Positions 49,989-58,486 of a stretch of 64,000 bases of DNA are shown here, one piece after another; within the stretch, counting starts at the first letter, position 1; every line of letters starts with the position of its first letter. A model generated the notes under the pieces. It was given only the letters and a program-made list of their open reading frames with translations, was not told the DNA's origin and searched no databases. The stretch spans positions 20,277 to 84,276 of the forward strand of contig NZ_JASNFN010000020.1 in the NCBI RefSeq assembly GCF_030731085.1, read 5' to 3'. The translations under genes and the position numbers were made by a program. This DNA comes from Blastococcus carthaginiensis (GTDB lineage: Bacteria; Actinomycetota; Actinomycetes; Mycobacteriales; Geodermatophilaceae).

Positions 49989-50989
49989 CGAACTCTCACC
50001 CTCGGGTCGAGCAGGCCGTAGGAGATGTCGACCAGCAGGTTCACCAGCACGTACACGACCGCCAGCATCAGGATGAAGCCCTGCAGGACGGCGAAATCCC
50101 GGAACCGGATCGCGTCGTACAGCGTCGAGCCGACACCGCCGAACGCGAACACCGTCTCGGTGAGCACCGCCCCGGACAGCAGCAGGCCGGTCTGCAGGCC
50201 GATCGTCGTCGACACCGGCAGCAGGGCGTTGCGGACGATGTGCCGGCGGCGCACGGTCGCCATCGCCAGGCCCTTGGCGTTCGCCGTCCGCACGTAGTCC
50301 TCGTTCACCACGTCGAGCACCGAGGCCCGGGTGATGCGGACGATGATCGCCAGCGGGATCGTGCCCAGCGCGATGGCCGGCAGGACCAGGTGCAGCACCG
50401 CGTCCCAGGCGGCGTCCCACTCGCGGGTCAGCAGGCCGTCAAGGACGTAGAAGTTGGTGATGCGGGTGGCGTCGATGCGCACGTCCTGGCGCCCCGACCC
50501 CGGCAGCCAGCCCAGCTCGACGGCGAACAGCAGCCGGAGCAGGTACGCGAGGAAGAAGACCGGGATCGCGACGCCGATCAGCGAGCCGACGACGGACGCC
50601 GAGTCGAGGAAGCTGCCGTACCGCCGCGCGGCCAGGTATCCGAGCGGGATGCCGACGCCGATCGCGAACAACATCGCGAACAGCGTCAGCTCGATGGTGC
50701 CCGGGAAGCGCTCGAGGAAGACCTCGCTCACCGGACGGCCGTACTGCGTCGAGCTGCCGAAGTCGAGCTGGACGGCGCGGCCCAGGAAGCGGAAGTACTG
50801 GACGTAGAGCGGCTCGTCGAGGCCGAACAGCTCGTTGTACTGGGCGATCGCCTCCGGAGTGGCACGCTCGCCCAGCGCCGCCTGCGCGGGACCACCGGGA
50901 AGGGCGCGCAGCCAGGCGAAGAGGAGGACGGACAGCCCCAGCAGGATCGGGATCAGCTGGAGGAGCCGCCGGACGATGAAGCGGAGCAC
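49985..50989 (-). CDS. oppB: Peptide ABC transporter permease, OppB/DppB type
   Basis: A 334-residue permease with six membrane helices. The start MLRFIVRRLLQLIPILLGLSVLLF (in parts) and the end DISYGLLDPRVRVR are textbook OppB. GTG start. It ends normally; its TGA overlaps the first ATG of the 35-bp repeat chain. A strong hairpin separates it from oppA upstream, so read-through from the oppA promoter would be reduced. Confidence 0.93.
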   Translation of the reverse strand: MLRFIVRRLLQLIPILLGLSVLLFAWLRALPGGPAQAALGERATPEAIAQYNELFGLDEPLYVQYFRFLGRAVQLDFGSSTQYGRPVSEVFLERFPGTIELTLFAMLFAIGVGIPLGYLAARRYGSFLDSASVVGSLIGVAIPVFFLAYLLRLLFAVELGWLPGSGRQDVRIDATRITNFYVLDGLLTREWDAAWDAVLHLVLPAIALGTIPLAIIVRITRASVLDVVNEDYVRTANAKGLAMATVRRRHIVRNALLPVSTTIGLQTGLLLSGAVLTETVFAFGGVGSTLYDAIRFRDFAVLQGFILMLAVVYVLVNLLVDISYGLLDPRVRVR

Positions 50990-51037
50990 GCGCTCGGACC
51001 AGCCTTTCCGGACACCGCTGTTCTATGCCGGACCCCC

Positions 51038-51079
51038 GACCGCGCCAGCGGTGGCATCGCTGCCACCGCCGGCGCGGTC
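51038..51079. terminator. Hairpin between oppA and oppB
   Basis: Two 19-base arms (GACCGCGCCAGCGGTGGCA and its partner) pair with one mismatch around a TCGC loop, 15 bases after the oppA stop. It likely stops most transcripts, giving more binding protein than permease, a common arrangement in ABC importers. Confidence 0.7.
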
Positions 51080-51093
51080 GAGGTGGGACGGGG

Positions 51094-52800
51094 TTACTCC
51101 TCCAGGGAGACCGTCGAGAAGTCCTCGGCGGTGAGCGGGCTGGGCTCCAGCCCCTGGACGTTGTCGGCCACGACCAGCGCCGGCGGGGAGTGCGAGATCG
51201 GGACCGCCGGGAGGTACTCCTTGATCAGGCGGTTCGCCTCCTGGTACAGCTCGGTCCGGTTGGCCGGGTCGGGCTCGGCGTCGGCCTCGGCCAGCGCGGC
51301 GAAGATCTCCGGGGCGCTGAACGCGCCGAACTCCGCGGACGCCTGGTTGTTCTGGTCCTCGGCGAAGAACGTGCCGATGAAGTTGTAGGCGTCGTTGTAG
51401 TCACCGGTCCAGCCGAGCAGGTGGATGTCGGCCTGCCCCGCCTGCACCGCCTGCAGGTAGTCCGGGTTCCACTGCAGCGCGACCGGCTCGATGGTCAGGC
51501 CGACCTCACGCAGGTCCTCCGCGATCACCTGGAACATCGCGGCCGGGTCCGGCAGGTACGGCCGGCTGACGTCGGTCGGGTAGTAAAAGCGCAGCGTGGT
51601 GCCGGCGGCACCGGCCTCCTCCAGCAGCTGGCGGGCCCGCTCCGGGTCGTACTCGTAGGTCGGCACGTCGTCCGCCCAGCCGTCGACCGTCGGCGGCATG
51701 AAGTTCGTCGCCACCTCCGCGCCCTCGGGGAGCAGGGAGTTCACGATGGTCTCGCGGTCGATCGCGTGCGCGATGGCCTGCCGGACGCGCGGGTCCTGGA
51801 GCGCGGGGTTGGCCTGCGTGCCCTCGACGTTCCCGCCGTTGAAGCCCAGGTACAGGATGTTGAACGGGTCGCGGACGAGGACCTGGAAGCCCTCGCTCTC
51901 GAGGGTGTCGTAGTCGGCGGGCGAGACGAAGTCGTAGCCGTCGATCGTGCCGGCCTGCAGCTCCTGCCGGCGGGTGTTCCCCTCGGGGATGGTGCGGAAG
52001 ATGATCTCGTCGAGCAGGGCCGGCTCGCCCCAGTAGTCCTCGTTGCGGACGATGGTGACCTCGCCGTTGCCGCGGTCCCAGCTGTCGAACTTGAACGGGC
52101 CGGTGCCGGTCGGGTGCTCGAGGGCGTACTCGGTGTAGGTGATCGCGTCCTCGCTGCCCGACAGGTTGTCGGCGTCGTACTCCTGCAGCGCCGTCGGGCT
52201 CTGGATGGAGAACGCCGGCAGCGACAGCGCGGCGGGGATCTTGCTGGTCACCTGGTTGAAGGTGATGACCGCGGTGTTCTCGTCGACGGCCTCGCAGCCC
52301 TCGTAGATGCCGGGGTCCTCGCTGTCGGCGAAGCCGCCGAACACGGCCTGGTAGTAGTACGTGGCGCTGGGGCTCTGCGCGAGACCGTCGAAGTTGTGCC
52401 AGCGGTCGAAGTTGAAGCAGACCGCCTCGGCGTTGAAGTCCGTGCCGTCGTGGAACTGCACGCCCTCACGCAGGTTGAAGGTGTACTCGAGGCCGTCCTC
52501 GCTCACCTCCCAGTCCTCGGCCAGTGCCGGCTCGAGTTCGGTGCCGCCCGCGGACGTGGTCAGCAGGCCCTCGTGGATCTGGCGGGCGATCCGGAACGTC
52601 TCGCCGTCGCTGGCGAACGCCGGGTCGAACATGGCGGGGTCGCCGGCGGCGCCGAAGACCATCGTCCCTCCGGACGCGGCACCCTCCTCGCCGCCGCCCT
52701 CGCCGGATTCCCGGTCGCTGGAGGCGCAGGCCGAGAGTGTGACTGCGGTGAGCGCGGCCGCGGACGCGGCGAGCGCTCGACTGGTACGACGACGTGTCAT
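51094..52800 (-). CDS. oppA: Peptide ABC transporter substrate-binding lipoprotein (SBP family 5)
   Basis: A 568-residue exported lipoprotein. Signal peptide ends in LTLSAC-type lipobox (TAVTLSAC, Cys about 25), followed by a Ser/Gly/Glu-rich linker. The family-5 core is clear: YTFNLREGVQFHDGTDFNAEAV (excerpted) near 108-125 and the later YDPERARQLLEEAGA. Ligand class (oligopeptide, dipeptide or other) cannot be told from sequence; gene names in this operon are therefore by family. ATG start. It is the promoter-proximal gene, separated from oppB by a hairpin. Confidence 0.92.
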   Translation of the reverse strand: MTRRRTSRALAASAAALTAVTLSACASSDRESGEGGGEEGAASGGTMVFGAAGDPAMFDPAFASDGETFRIARQIHEGLLTTSAGGTELEPALAEDWEVSEDGLEYTFNLREGVQFHDGTDFNAEAVCFNFDRWHNFDGLAQSPSATYYYQAVFGGFADSEDPGIYEGCEAVDENTAVITFNQVTSKIPAALSLPAFSIQSPTALQEYDADNLSGSEDAITYTEYALEHPTGTGPFKFDSWDRGNGEVTIVRNEDYWGEPALLDEIIFRTIPEGNTRRQELQAGTIDGYDFVSPADYDTLESEGFQVLVRDPFNILYLGFNGGNVEGTQANPALQDPRVRQAIAHAIDRETIVNSLLPEGAEVATNFMPPTVDGWADDVPTYEYDPERARQLLEEAGAAGTTLRFYYPTDVSRPYLPDPAAMFQVIAEDLREVGLTIEPVALQWNPDYLQAVQAGQADIHLLGWTGDYNDAYNFIGTFFAEDQNNQASAEFGAFSAPEIFAALAEADAEPDPANRTELYQEANRLIKEYLPAVPISHSPPALVVADNVQGLEPSPLTAEDFSTVSLEE

Positions 52801-53048
52801 CGCGGAAGACCTGCCTCCTCGGCCACGGCGGGCCGGACGAGTTCCGGACGTGGAGCCCGCGGACGCGAAGGCGTCCACGGATCGCCTGTGGACCCTAGGC
52901 GGCGCCCGTCGCTCCCCGGCAGTGCCGGTCGTCCATCGACACCAAGCCGTGACCTTCGTCATCGCCGTGCAGGTCAGCACCGTCACGCGGCGCCGCCGGA
53001 GCACTCCGGCCCGTCGTCAGGCCGGCTCCGAGGCCCCCTCAGGTGCTG

Positions 53049-53648
53049 TCAGGCGTCGATGCGGCGGCGGCCCTCGAAGGCACGGCCGAGCGTGACCTCG
53101 TCGGCGTACTCGAGGTCACCGCCCACCGGCAGGCCGCTGGCCAGCCGCGACACGGCCAACCCCATCGGCCCGACCAGCCGCGCCAGGTAGGCGGCCGTCG
53201 CCTCCCCCTCGAGGTTGGGGTCGGTGGCGATGATCAGCTCCTTGACCGTGCCGTCCATCAGCCGGGTCATCAGCTCCTTGACCCGCAGGTCGTCGGGCCC
53301 CACCCCGTCGATCGGGCTGATCGCCCCACCGAGCACGTGGTAGCGGCCCCGGAACTCGCGGGTGCGCTCGATCGCCACGACGTCCTTGGGTTCCTCGACC
53401 ACGCAGAGCACGTCCTCGACCCGGCGCGGGTCGCGGCAGATGCGGCACTGCTCGGCCTCGGCGACGTTGTAGCAGGTGATGCAGAAGCGGACCGACTCCT
53501 GCACCCGCGTCAGGGCGGCCACCAGGCGGCTGACGTCGGCCGACTCGGCCGACAGCAGGTGGAAGGCGATGCGCTGGGCGCTCTTGGGCCCCACGCCGGG
53601 CAGGCGACCGAGCTCGTCGATCAGGTCCTGGACGGCACCCTCGTACAC
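53049..53648 (-). CDS. recR: Recombination protein RecR
   Basis: Loads RecA with RecF/RecO during gap repair. 199 residues: a helix-hairpin-helix (LGRLPGVGPKSAQRIAFHLL), a C4 zinc finger (CITCYNVAEAEQCRIC), and a Toprim domain with VVEEPKDVVAIERT and ATDPNLEGEATA. GTG start. The upstream YbaB and dnaX genes on the same strand make the conserved dnaX-ybaB-recR operon. Confidence 0.96.
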   Translation of the reverse strand: MYEGAVQDLIDELGRLPGVGPKSAQRIAFHLLSAESADVSRLVAALTRVQESVRFCITCYNVAEAEQCRICRDPRRVEDVLCVVEEPKDVVAIERTREFRGRYHVLGGAISPIDGVGPDDLRVKELMTRLMDGTVKELIIATDPNLEGEATAAYLARLVGPMGLAVSRLASGLPVGGDLEYADEVTLGRAFEGRRRIDA

Positions 53649-53690
53649 GGGGCTCCTCGGGTTGCGAAGTGGATCGGGTCGGGCGCCCGA

Positions 53691-54032
53691 TCAGAGGCCG
53701 GGCAGCCCCAGGCCGCCGCCGCCGAGGCCGCCGGCGAGCGGCCCCATCCGGCTGGCGGTCAGCTCGTCCGCCGCGCGCTTGGCGTCCCGGACGGCGGCGA
53801 CGACGAGATCCTGCAGGGTCTCCAGGTCATCCGGGTCGACGGCGCCCGGCGCGATGGTGAGCGCGGTGAGGTCACCATCGCCGGTCATCGTGGCGGTGAC
53901 CAGGTTGCCGCCGGCGGTGCCGGTGACCTCGGTGGCCGCCAGCTCCTGCTGGGCGGCGGCGAGCTGCTGCTGCATCTGCTGCGCCTGCTTCATGAGCTGC
54001 GACAGGTCGGGCTGCTGGCCTCCGGGGAACAT
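53691..54032 (-). CDS. ybaB: YbaB/EbfC family nucleoid-associated protein
   Basis: A 113-residue DNA-binding protein. The N-terminal helix MKQAQQMQQQLAAAQQELA and the strand GTAGGNLVTATMTG, then DDLETLQDLVVAAVRDA, match the YbaB fold. The C-terminus is a Gly-rich tail. ATG start, ribosome site weak. It lies between dnaX and recR, and translation is probably linked to the dnaX message. Confidence 0.93.
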   Translation of the reverse strand: MFPGGQQPDLSQLMKQAQQMQQQLAAAQQELAATEVTGTAGGNLVTATMTGDGDLTALTIAPGAVDPDDLETLQDLVVAAVRDAKRAADELTASRMGPLAGGLGGGGLGLPGL

Positions 54033-54085
54033 GCCACGAGAGTAGGCCGCGGGTGCGACACCTGAGGGCGCGCCGCCCCGGGGGC

Positions 54086-56455
54086 TCAGCTGTCGACCGG
54101 CCGGGCGCCCAGCTGGGCGCGCAGCAGCTGCAGGGCCGCCTGCTCCTGGTCGACGACCGGCCCGGGCTCGCGGTCCCCCCCGTCCACCCCTTCCGCGGCG
54201 CGCTCTGCCATGAGCTCGCGCGCCTCGGCGGCCTCGGCGGCGTGCGCCGCCTCCCGCGCCGCCTCGGGCGCCACCGCGCGGGCACCGGGGGCGGCCGACC
54301 CGGCGCCGTCGACGACGGCGTCGATGCGCCAGCGGACGCCGAGGAGCTCGTTGAGCGCCTGCCGGACGATCTCCCGGTTGAGGTCGTCGTTCAGCCGGCG
54401 GGCCAGCGCGGGCGAGGACGTCGAGAGGGTGAGCACGCCGTTGGCCAGCTGGTGCACCTGGAAGCTGTTCAGCAGCGCCTCGGTGGTCCGCTTGTGCTTC
54501 TTGACGATGGCGAGCAGCTCGGGCCACACCCGGCGGACGTCGGTCGTGGTCAGCTCGCCCTCGCCCGCCGGCTCCGGCGGGTTGGCCGACACCACGGGCG
54601 TCGGCTCGCCGCCGCGCGGGGCGGGCGAGGACTCGGCGGCCGCCCGGGGCGGGGACGCCGGGGGGCGCGGCTGCTCCACCCGGGCGGCGGCGGCCCGGAC
54701 GGCGGTGGGCTGCGCCGGGTGTGGCCAGTCCTCGTCGTCGGTGGGCTCGGGCGGGAGCGGGATGTCCGGCTCCTCGGCCGTCACCCGCGGACGCGGGGCG
54801 GGCGCGTCCCCGGAGGAAGGCCGGGCCGGCGCGGCGGCAGCCGGCGCGGCGACTGCTGGCGCGGAGGCAGCGGGCCGCGGACGGCTGCCGGGCTGCGCGG
54901 TCTCCGGCCAGTCGTCGGCCGCCGCCGCGGGACGCGGACCCCCGCCCGGGCGCGCGGGCTCGGGCCAGCTGTCGGCCGCCGGGGCGGATGCCGCCGGAGC
55001 GGGAGCGGCGGCCGCGGGGGCGACCGGCGCGGGAGCAGCAGGTGCAGCGGCAGCGGGAGGAGCCGCGGGCGCGGGCGGCTGCTGCGCGGGGGCACCGGCC
55101 GGCGGCCGGGCGTCCGTCCGCGCCGGGGCGGTCGGGGCCTGCGTCGCCTGCGACCTGCGGACGAACTCCCGCCGCGGCCCCGACGGCGCGGCCTGCCCCT
55201 GGTCGGAGGTGGGCGCCGGGGCCGGGGCGGTGTCGACCGGAGCGTTCTCGCGGTGGCCGACCTCCTCCCGCGGCCGGCCGGCGTGCTCACCGGCGATGGA
55301 CATCCGGCGTTCGAGCCGCTCCAGGCGCTGCAGCGTCGCGGCGGCCGACCCGTCGGTGGCGGGCAGCAGCATGCGTGCGCAGACCAGCTCCAGCAGCAGC
55401 CGCGGCGCCGTCGTCCCGCGCATCTCGGTGAGGCCCTCGTGCACGGTGTCGGCCATCCGCGACAGCGTCGCCGAGCCGAGCGCCTGGGCCTGCTGGTTCA
55501 TCAGGTCCAGCCGGTCGGGCGGGCAGTCCAGCAGGCCGTTGCCCCCGGCGTCGGGGACGGCGTCGAGCACGATCAGGTCGCGCAGCCTGTCGAGCAGGTC
55601 GGTGGCGAAGCGGCGGGGGTCGTGCCCGGCCTCGACCACGCGGTCGACGGCCCGGAAGACACCCGGCGCGTCGGAGGCGGCCAGCGCGTCGATGGTCTCG
55701 TCGAGCAGCGCGTCGTCGGTGACGCCGAGCAGGCCGACGGCGCTCTTGTACGTGACGCCCTCGGGCCCCGCCCCGGCCAGCAACTGGTCGAGGATCGACA
55801 GCGAGTCCCGCACCGAGCCACCGCCGGCGCGCACGACCAGGGGGAACACCGTCGGCTCGACCTGCACGCCCTCGGCCTCGCAGGTCCGCTCCAGCAGGGT
55901 GCGCAGCGTCGTGGGCGGCACCAGGCGGAACGGGTAGTGGTGGGTGCGCGACCGGATCGTCGGCAGCACCTTCTCCGGTTCCGTCGTCGCGAAGACGAAG
56001 ACCAGGAACTCCGGCGGCTCCTCGACCACCTTGAGCAGGGCGTTGAAGCCCTGCGTGGTGACCATGTGCGCCTCGTCGACGATGTAGACCTTGTAGCGGC
56101 TGCTCACCGGCGCGAAGAACGCCCGCTCGCGCAGGTCGCGGGCGTCGTCCACACCACCGTGGCTGGCCGCGTCGATCTCGATGACGTCGAGCGAGCCCGG
56201 CCCGTCCGGCGCCAGGGCGACGCAGGACGCGCAGACCCCGCACGGCGTGGACGTCGGCCCCTGTTCGCAGTTCAGGGAGCGTGCCAGGATCCGCGCCGAG
56301 GACGTCTTGCCGCAGCCGCGCGGGCCGCTGAACAGGTAGGCGTGGTTGATCCGGCCGCCGTCGACCGCGTTCACCAGCGGTGCGGTGACGTGCTCCTGCC
56401 CGACCACCTCGGCAAAGGTCGCCGGGCGGTACTTCCGGTACAGAGCAAGTGCCAC
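54086..56455 (-). CDS. dnaX: DNA polymerase III subunit gamma/tau
   Basis: The clamp-loader ATPase, 789 residues. Walker A GPRGCGKTSSAR (about 44-55), zinc-binding Cys set in CEQGPTSTPCGVCASC, DEAH-type Walker B in VDEAHM, sensor loop ATTEPEKVLPTI. Domain III ends near 370. A long Pro/Ala-rich linker (about 400-640) and the C-terminal tau region (TTTDVRRVWPELLAIVKKHKR onwards) follow. I found no slippery heptamer that would give a shorter gamma form. GTG start. Confidence 0.96.
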   Translation of the reverse strand: MALALYRKYRPATFAEVVGQEHVTAPLVNAVDGGRINHAYLFSGPRGCGKTSSARILARSLNCEQGPTSTPCGVCASCVALAPDGPGSLDVIEIDAASHGGVDDARDLRERAFFAPVSSRYKVYIVDEAHMVTTQGFNALLKVVEEPPEFLVFVFATTEPEKVLPTIRSRTHHYPFRLVPPTTLRTLLERTCEAEGVQVEPTVFPLVVRAGGGSVRDSLSILDQLLAGAGPEGVTYKSAVGLLGVTDDALLDETIDALAASDAPGVFRAVDRVVEAGHDPRRFATDLLDRLRDLIVLDAVPDAGGNGLLDCPPDRLDLMNQQAQALGSATLSRMADTVHEGLTEMRGTTAPRLLLELVCARMLLPATDGSAAATLQRLERLERRMSIAGEHAGRPREEVGHRENAPVDTAPAPAPTSDQGQAAPSGPRREFVRRSQATQAPTAPARTDARPPAGAPAQQPPAPAAPPAAAAPAAPAPVAPAAAAPAPAASAPAADSWPEPARPGGGPRPAAAADDWPETAQPGSRPRPAASAPAVAAPAAAAPARPSSGDAPAPRPRVTAEEPDIPLPPEPTDDEDWPHPAQPTAVRAAAARVEQPRPPASPPRAAAESSPAPRGGEPTPVVSANPPEPAGEGELTTTDVRRVWPELLAIVKKHKRTTEALLNSFQVHQLANGVLTLSTSSPALARRLNDDLNREIVRQALNELLGVRWRIDAVVDGAGSAAPGARAVAPEAAREAAHAAEAAEARELMAERAAEGVDGGDREPGPVVDQEQAALQLLRAQLGARPVDS

Positions 56456-56522
56456 GCGGGCAGGTTACGCGGGGCGTGAGACACCACAGCGGACGCGACC
56501 GCCGACAGTGTGGACCGATCGC

Positions 56523-56598
56523 GGAGCCCGGAGGGTTCCCGATCGGGACACGGGCAACGGCTCCGCGTACCAGGGGGACGGCACCCGGCCGCGGTGCG
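56523..56598. repeat. Degenerate relative of the 85-bp repeat unit
   Basis: Resembles the unit at 12854-13068: both have GGAGCCCGGAGGGT or GGGGCCCGGAGGGT, then ACACGGGCAACGGCTC versus ACACGGGCAGCGGCTC, and GGGACGGCACC with CCGCGGTG. Single copy, between the SRP RNA gene and the dnaX start. Confidence 0.6.
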
Positions 56599-56624
56599 GT
56601 CCGGAGGACCGCCATGACACAGCA

Positions 56625-56717
56625 AAGGACCCCCCGCGCACCCGCCAGAGCCCGCTTATCCTTGCTGCCTTCCGGCCCTGGGGAGGTTCACAGGATGACG
56701 CCACACGAGGGGTCGGC
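56625..56717 (-). ncRNA. ffs: Small (4.5S-type) signal recognition particle RNA
   Basis: The minus strand carries the universal SRP helix-8 sequence CAGGGCCGGAAGGCAGCAAGG (key part GGCCGGAAGGCAGCAAGG), flanked by GTGAACCTCCCC and GATAAGCGGGCTCTGG as in other actinobacteria. GACCCC near the 5' end can pair with GGGGGGTC near the 3' end, and TTT follows. The ends are approximate to a few bases. Located beside dnaX as in mycobacteria. Confidence 0.93.
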
Positions 56718-56895
56718 CACCACTGTAGAGGAAACGCCTCGGGCGGCGGGCGCGCGCCCCGCTACGCTGCCGCGCATGACGCCCCGGTGCTCGCTCGTCC
56801 TTCCCCCGCCGCGCTCCTGAGCCGGAGCCCGGCGGGCTGATCCGCCCCGCGCTCCGGCCGACGAGTCCCGTCCCGGCCACCGTCCCTGGAGCGTC

Positions 56896-57819
56896 ATGCC
56901 CACCCCGAGCACCGCCGCGCCCACCCGCGGCTTCGCCTTCGTCGTCCTCGCCGCCCTCTGCTGGGGCACCTCCGGCTTCAGCGGCTCGGTCGTCGCCCGC
57001 CACAGCGACCTCGGCCCCCTCGACATCGCCTGGCACCGCATGGCCATCGGTGCGGTGGCCCTGCTCGTCCCCTGGGCGCTCACCCGCCGCCGGAGCGGCC
57101 CGGCACCGGCGGTCGGGCGCGGCACCACCGTCCGCCTGGCGCTCGTCGGCGCCGGGCTCGCCTGCTACCAGCTGGCCTACTTCGCGGCGGTCGCCACGGC
57201 CGGGGTGAGCATCGCGACCCTGGTGGCGCTGGGCCTCGCCCCGCTGCTGATCGCCGTCGGCGCCACGCTGCTCGGGCACGGCCGTCCGGACGCGCCCACG
57301 GTCGTCGCCCTCGTCGTCGCCCTCGTGGGGCTGGTGCTGCTCGTCGGCGTCTCGGCCGGGGCGGACACCGGGACGGCGGTGCTGCTCGGCGCCCTCCTGG
57401 CCGTCGGCTCCGCCCTCGGGTACGCCGTCGTCACGCTGGCCGGCGCCGGGGTGCCGGCCGGGGTGCCGGTGACCCTCGTCGGCTTCGCCGGCGGTGCGCT
57501 GCTGCTCACCCCGATCGCGCTGGCCACCGGGCTGCGCTTCACGACCGACCCGGTGGCGCTCGGTGTCCTGCTGTACCTGGGCGTCGTCCCCAGCGCGGTC
57601 GCCTACGCCTTGTTCTTCACCGGGCTGCGCACCGTGCCGGGTGCGGTCGCCTCGATCGTCACGCTGCTGGAGCCGCTGACGGCCACCGCGCTGGCCACGC
57701 TGCTGCTGGGTGAACGCCTGGCACCGCTCGCGCTGGCCGGCGGGCTGCTCGTGCTCGCGGCGGTCGCGGGGCTGTACCTGCGCCGGCTGCGGCAACCCGT
57801 GCCGACGGCGGGCGCCTGA
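56896..57819 (+). CDS. EamA (DMT) family transporter
   Basis: A 307-residue protein with ten predicted helices in two EamA repeats: repeat 1 begins AFVVLAALCWGTSGFSG, and repeat 2 contains VVPSAVAYALFFTGLRTVPG and LLEPLTATALATLLLGERL, the typical second-repeat motif. Likely exports amino acids or other small metabolites. ATG start; the promoter region is the 170-bp gap after the SRP RNA gene. A hairpin terminator follows. Confidence 0.9.
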   Translation: MPTPSTAAPTRGFAFVVLAALCWGTSGFSGSVVARHSDLGPLDIAWHRMAIGAVALLVPWALTRRRSGPAPAVGRGTTVRLALVGAGLACYQLAYFAAVATAGVSIATLVALGLAPLLIAVGATLLGHGRPDAPTVVALVVALVGLVLLVGVSAGADTGTAVLLGALLAVGSALGYAVVTLAGAGVPAGVPVTLVGFAGGALLLTPIALATGLRFTTDPVALGVLLYLGVVPSAVAYALFFTGLRTVPGAVASIVTLLEPLTATALATLLLGERLAPLALAGGLLVLAAVAGLYLRRLRQPVPTAGA

Positions 57820-57833
57820 GGGCGGCGGGAACG

Positions 57834-57868
57834 CGACGGGCCCCCGGCGCGCTGCCGGGGGCCCGTCG
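57834..57868. terminator. Hairpin between EamA gene and tRNA-Ser
   Basis: CGACGGGCCCCCGGC pairs perfectly with its complement (15 bp) around a GCGCT loop. It serves the convergent EamA gene and tRNA-Ser(GGA). Confidence 0.75.
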
Positions 57869-57873
57869 TAGGG

Positions 57874-57958
57874 CGGAGGATGGGAGATTCGAACTCCCGA
57901 GGGGTTGCCCCCAACCCGCTTTCCAAGCGAGCGCCATAGGCCACTAGGCGAATCCTCC
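57874..57958 (-). tRNA. tRNA-Ser (anticodon GGA)
   Basis: On the minus strand the acceptor arm GGAGGAT pairs with ATCCTCC. The anticodon loop TTGGAAA gives GGA. The long variable arm of a class II tRNA is present (GGGTTGGGGGCAACCC region). T arm GGAGTTCGAATCTCC. The CCA end is not fully encoded. Confidence 0.97.
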
Positions 57959-58119
57959 AGGTACGGCGTCGATGGTACCGGGCGCCCTCGCACGGCTCGC
58001 CGGGACACCGCGGGGAGGCCACCCGCGGCCCCGTGCGGCATCCTCACCTCAGCGCGGTCCACCGGGCGGACGGCGGGGAAGGCCTGCAGCTGCGGGCCGC
58101 ACAGGAGGAGGTGCAGGAC

Positions 58120-58467
58120 ATGGGTGAGCACAGCGAGGTCCGGCCGGACGTCGTCGATGCGATCGTCGGTGTGCTCAAGGGCGGCGACGCCGCGGCGCTG
58201 CCGGCCGGGGCCACGGCCGCGGAGAAGACAGCCGCGAAGGACCGCTACCTGTCGGAGTTCGCCGCCGAGCGCAGCAAGCGAGACCGCCAGGCCCAGGCGT
58301 GGGAGTTGCTGCTGACCCGCAGCTACGACGAGCCGCCCACCTGGCAGCGGATCTTCGACGACCTGGACGCCGGCGTGCACACCGAGCTGGGCGAGCTCTA
58401 CGACGTCCTGCCCGCGGGCGCGCAGGAGGAGTACGCACGCCGGTACGGCGTGCCCTCCACGGTCTGA
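58120..58467 (+). CDS. Uncharacterised helical protein
   Basis: A 115-residue acidic, mostly helical protein with no family I recognise: VVDAIVGVLKGGDAAAL, then KTAAKDRYLSEFAAERSKRD, then WQRIFDDLDAGVHTELGELYDVL and a C-terminal EEYARRYGVPSTV. There is no signal or membrane segment. The ATG follows AGGAGGAGG at a slightly long spacing; a GTG nine bases upstream is an alternative. The kinase gene starts 19 bases after the stop, so they are probably co-transcribed. Confidence 0.62.
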   Translation: MGEHSEVRPDVVDAIVGVLKGGDAAALPAGATAAEKTAAKDRYLSEFAAERSKRDRQAQAWELLLTRSYDEPPTWQRIFDDLDAGVHTELGELYDVLPAGAQEEYARRYGVPSTV

Positions 58468-58486
58468 CCCGGCGCGCCCGCCCTCG

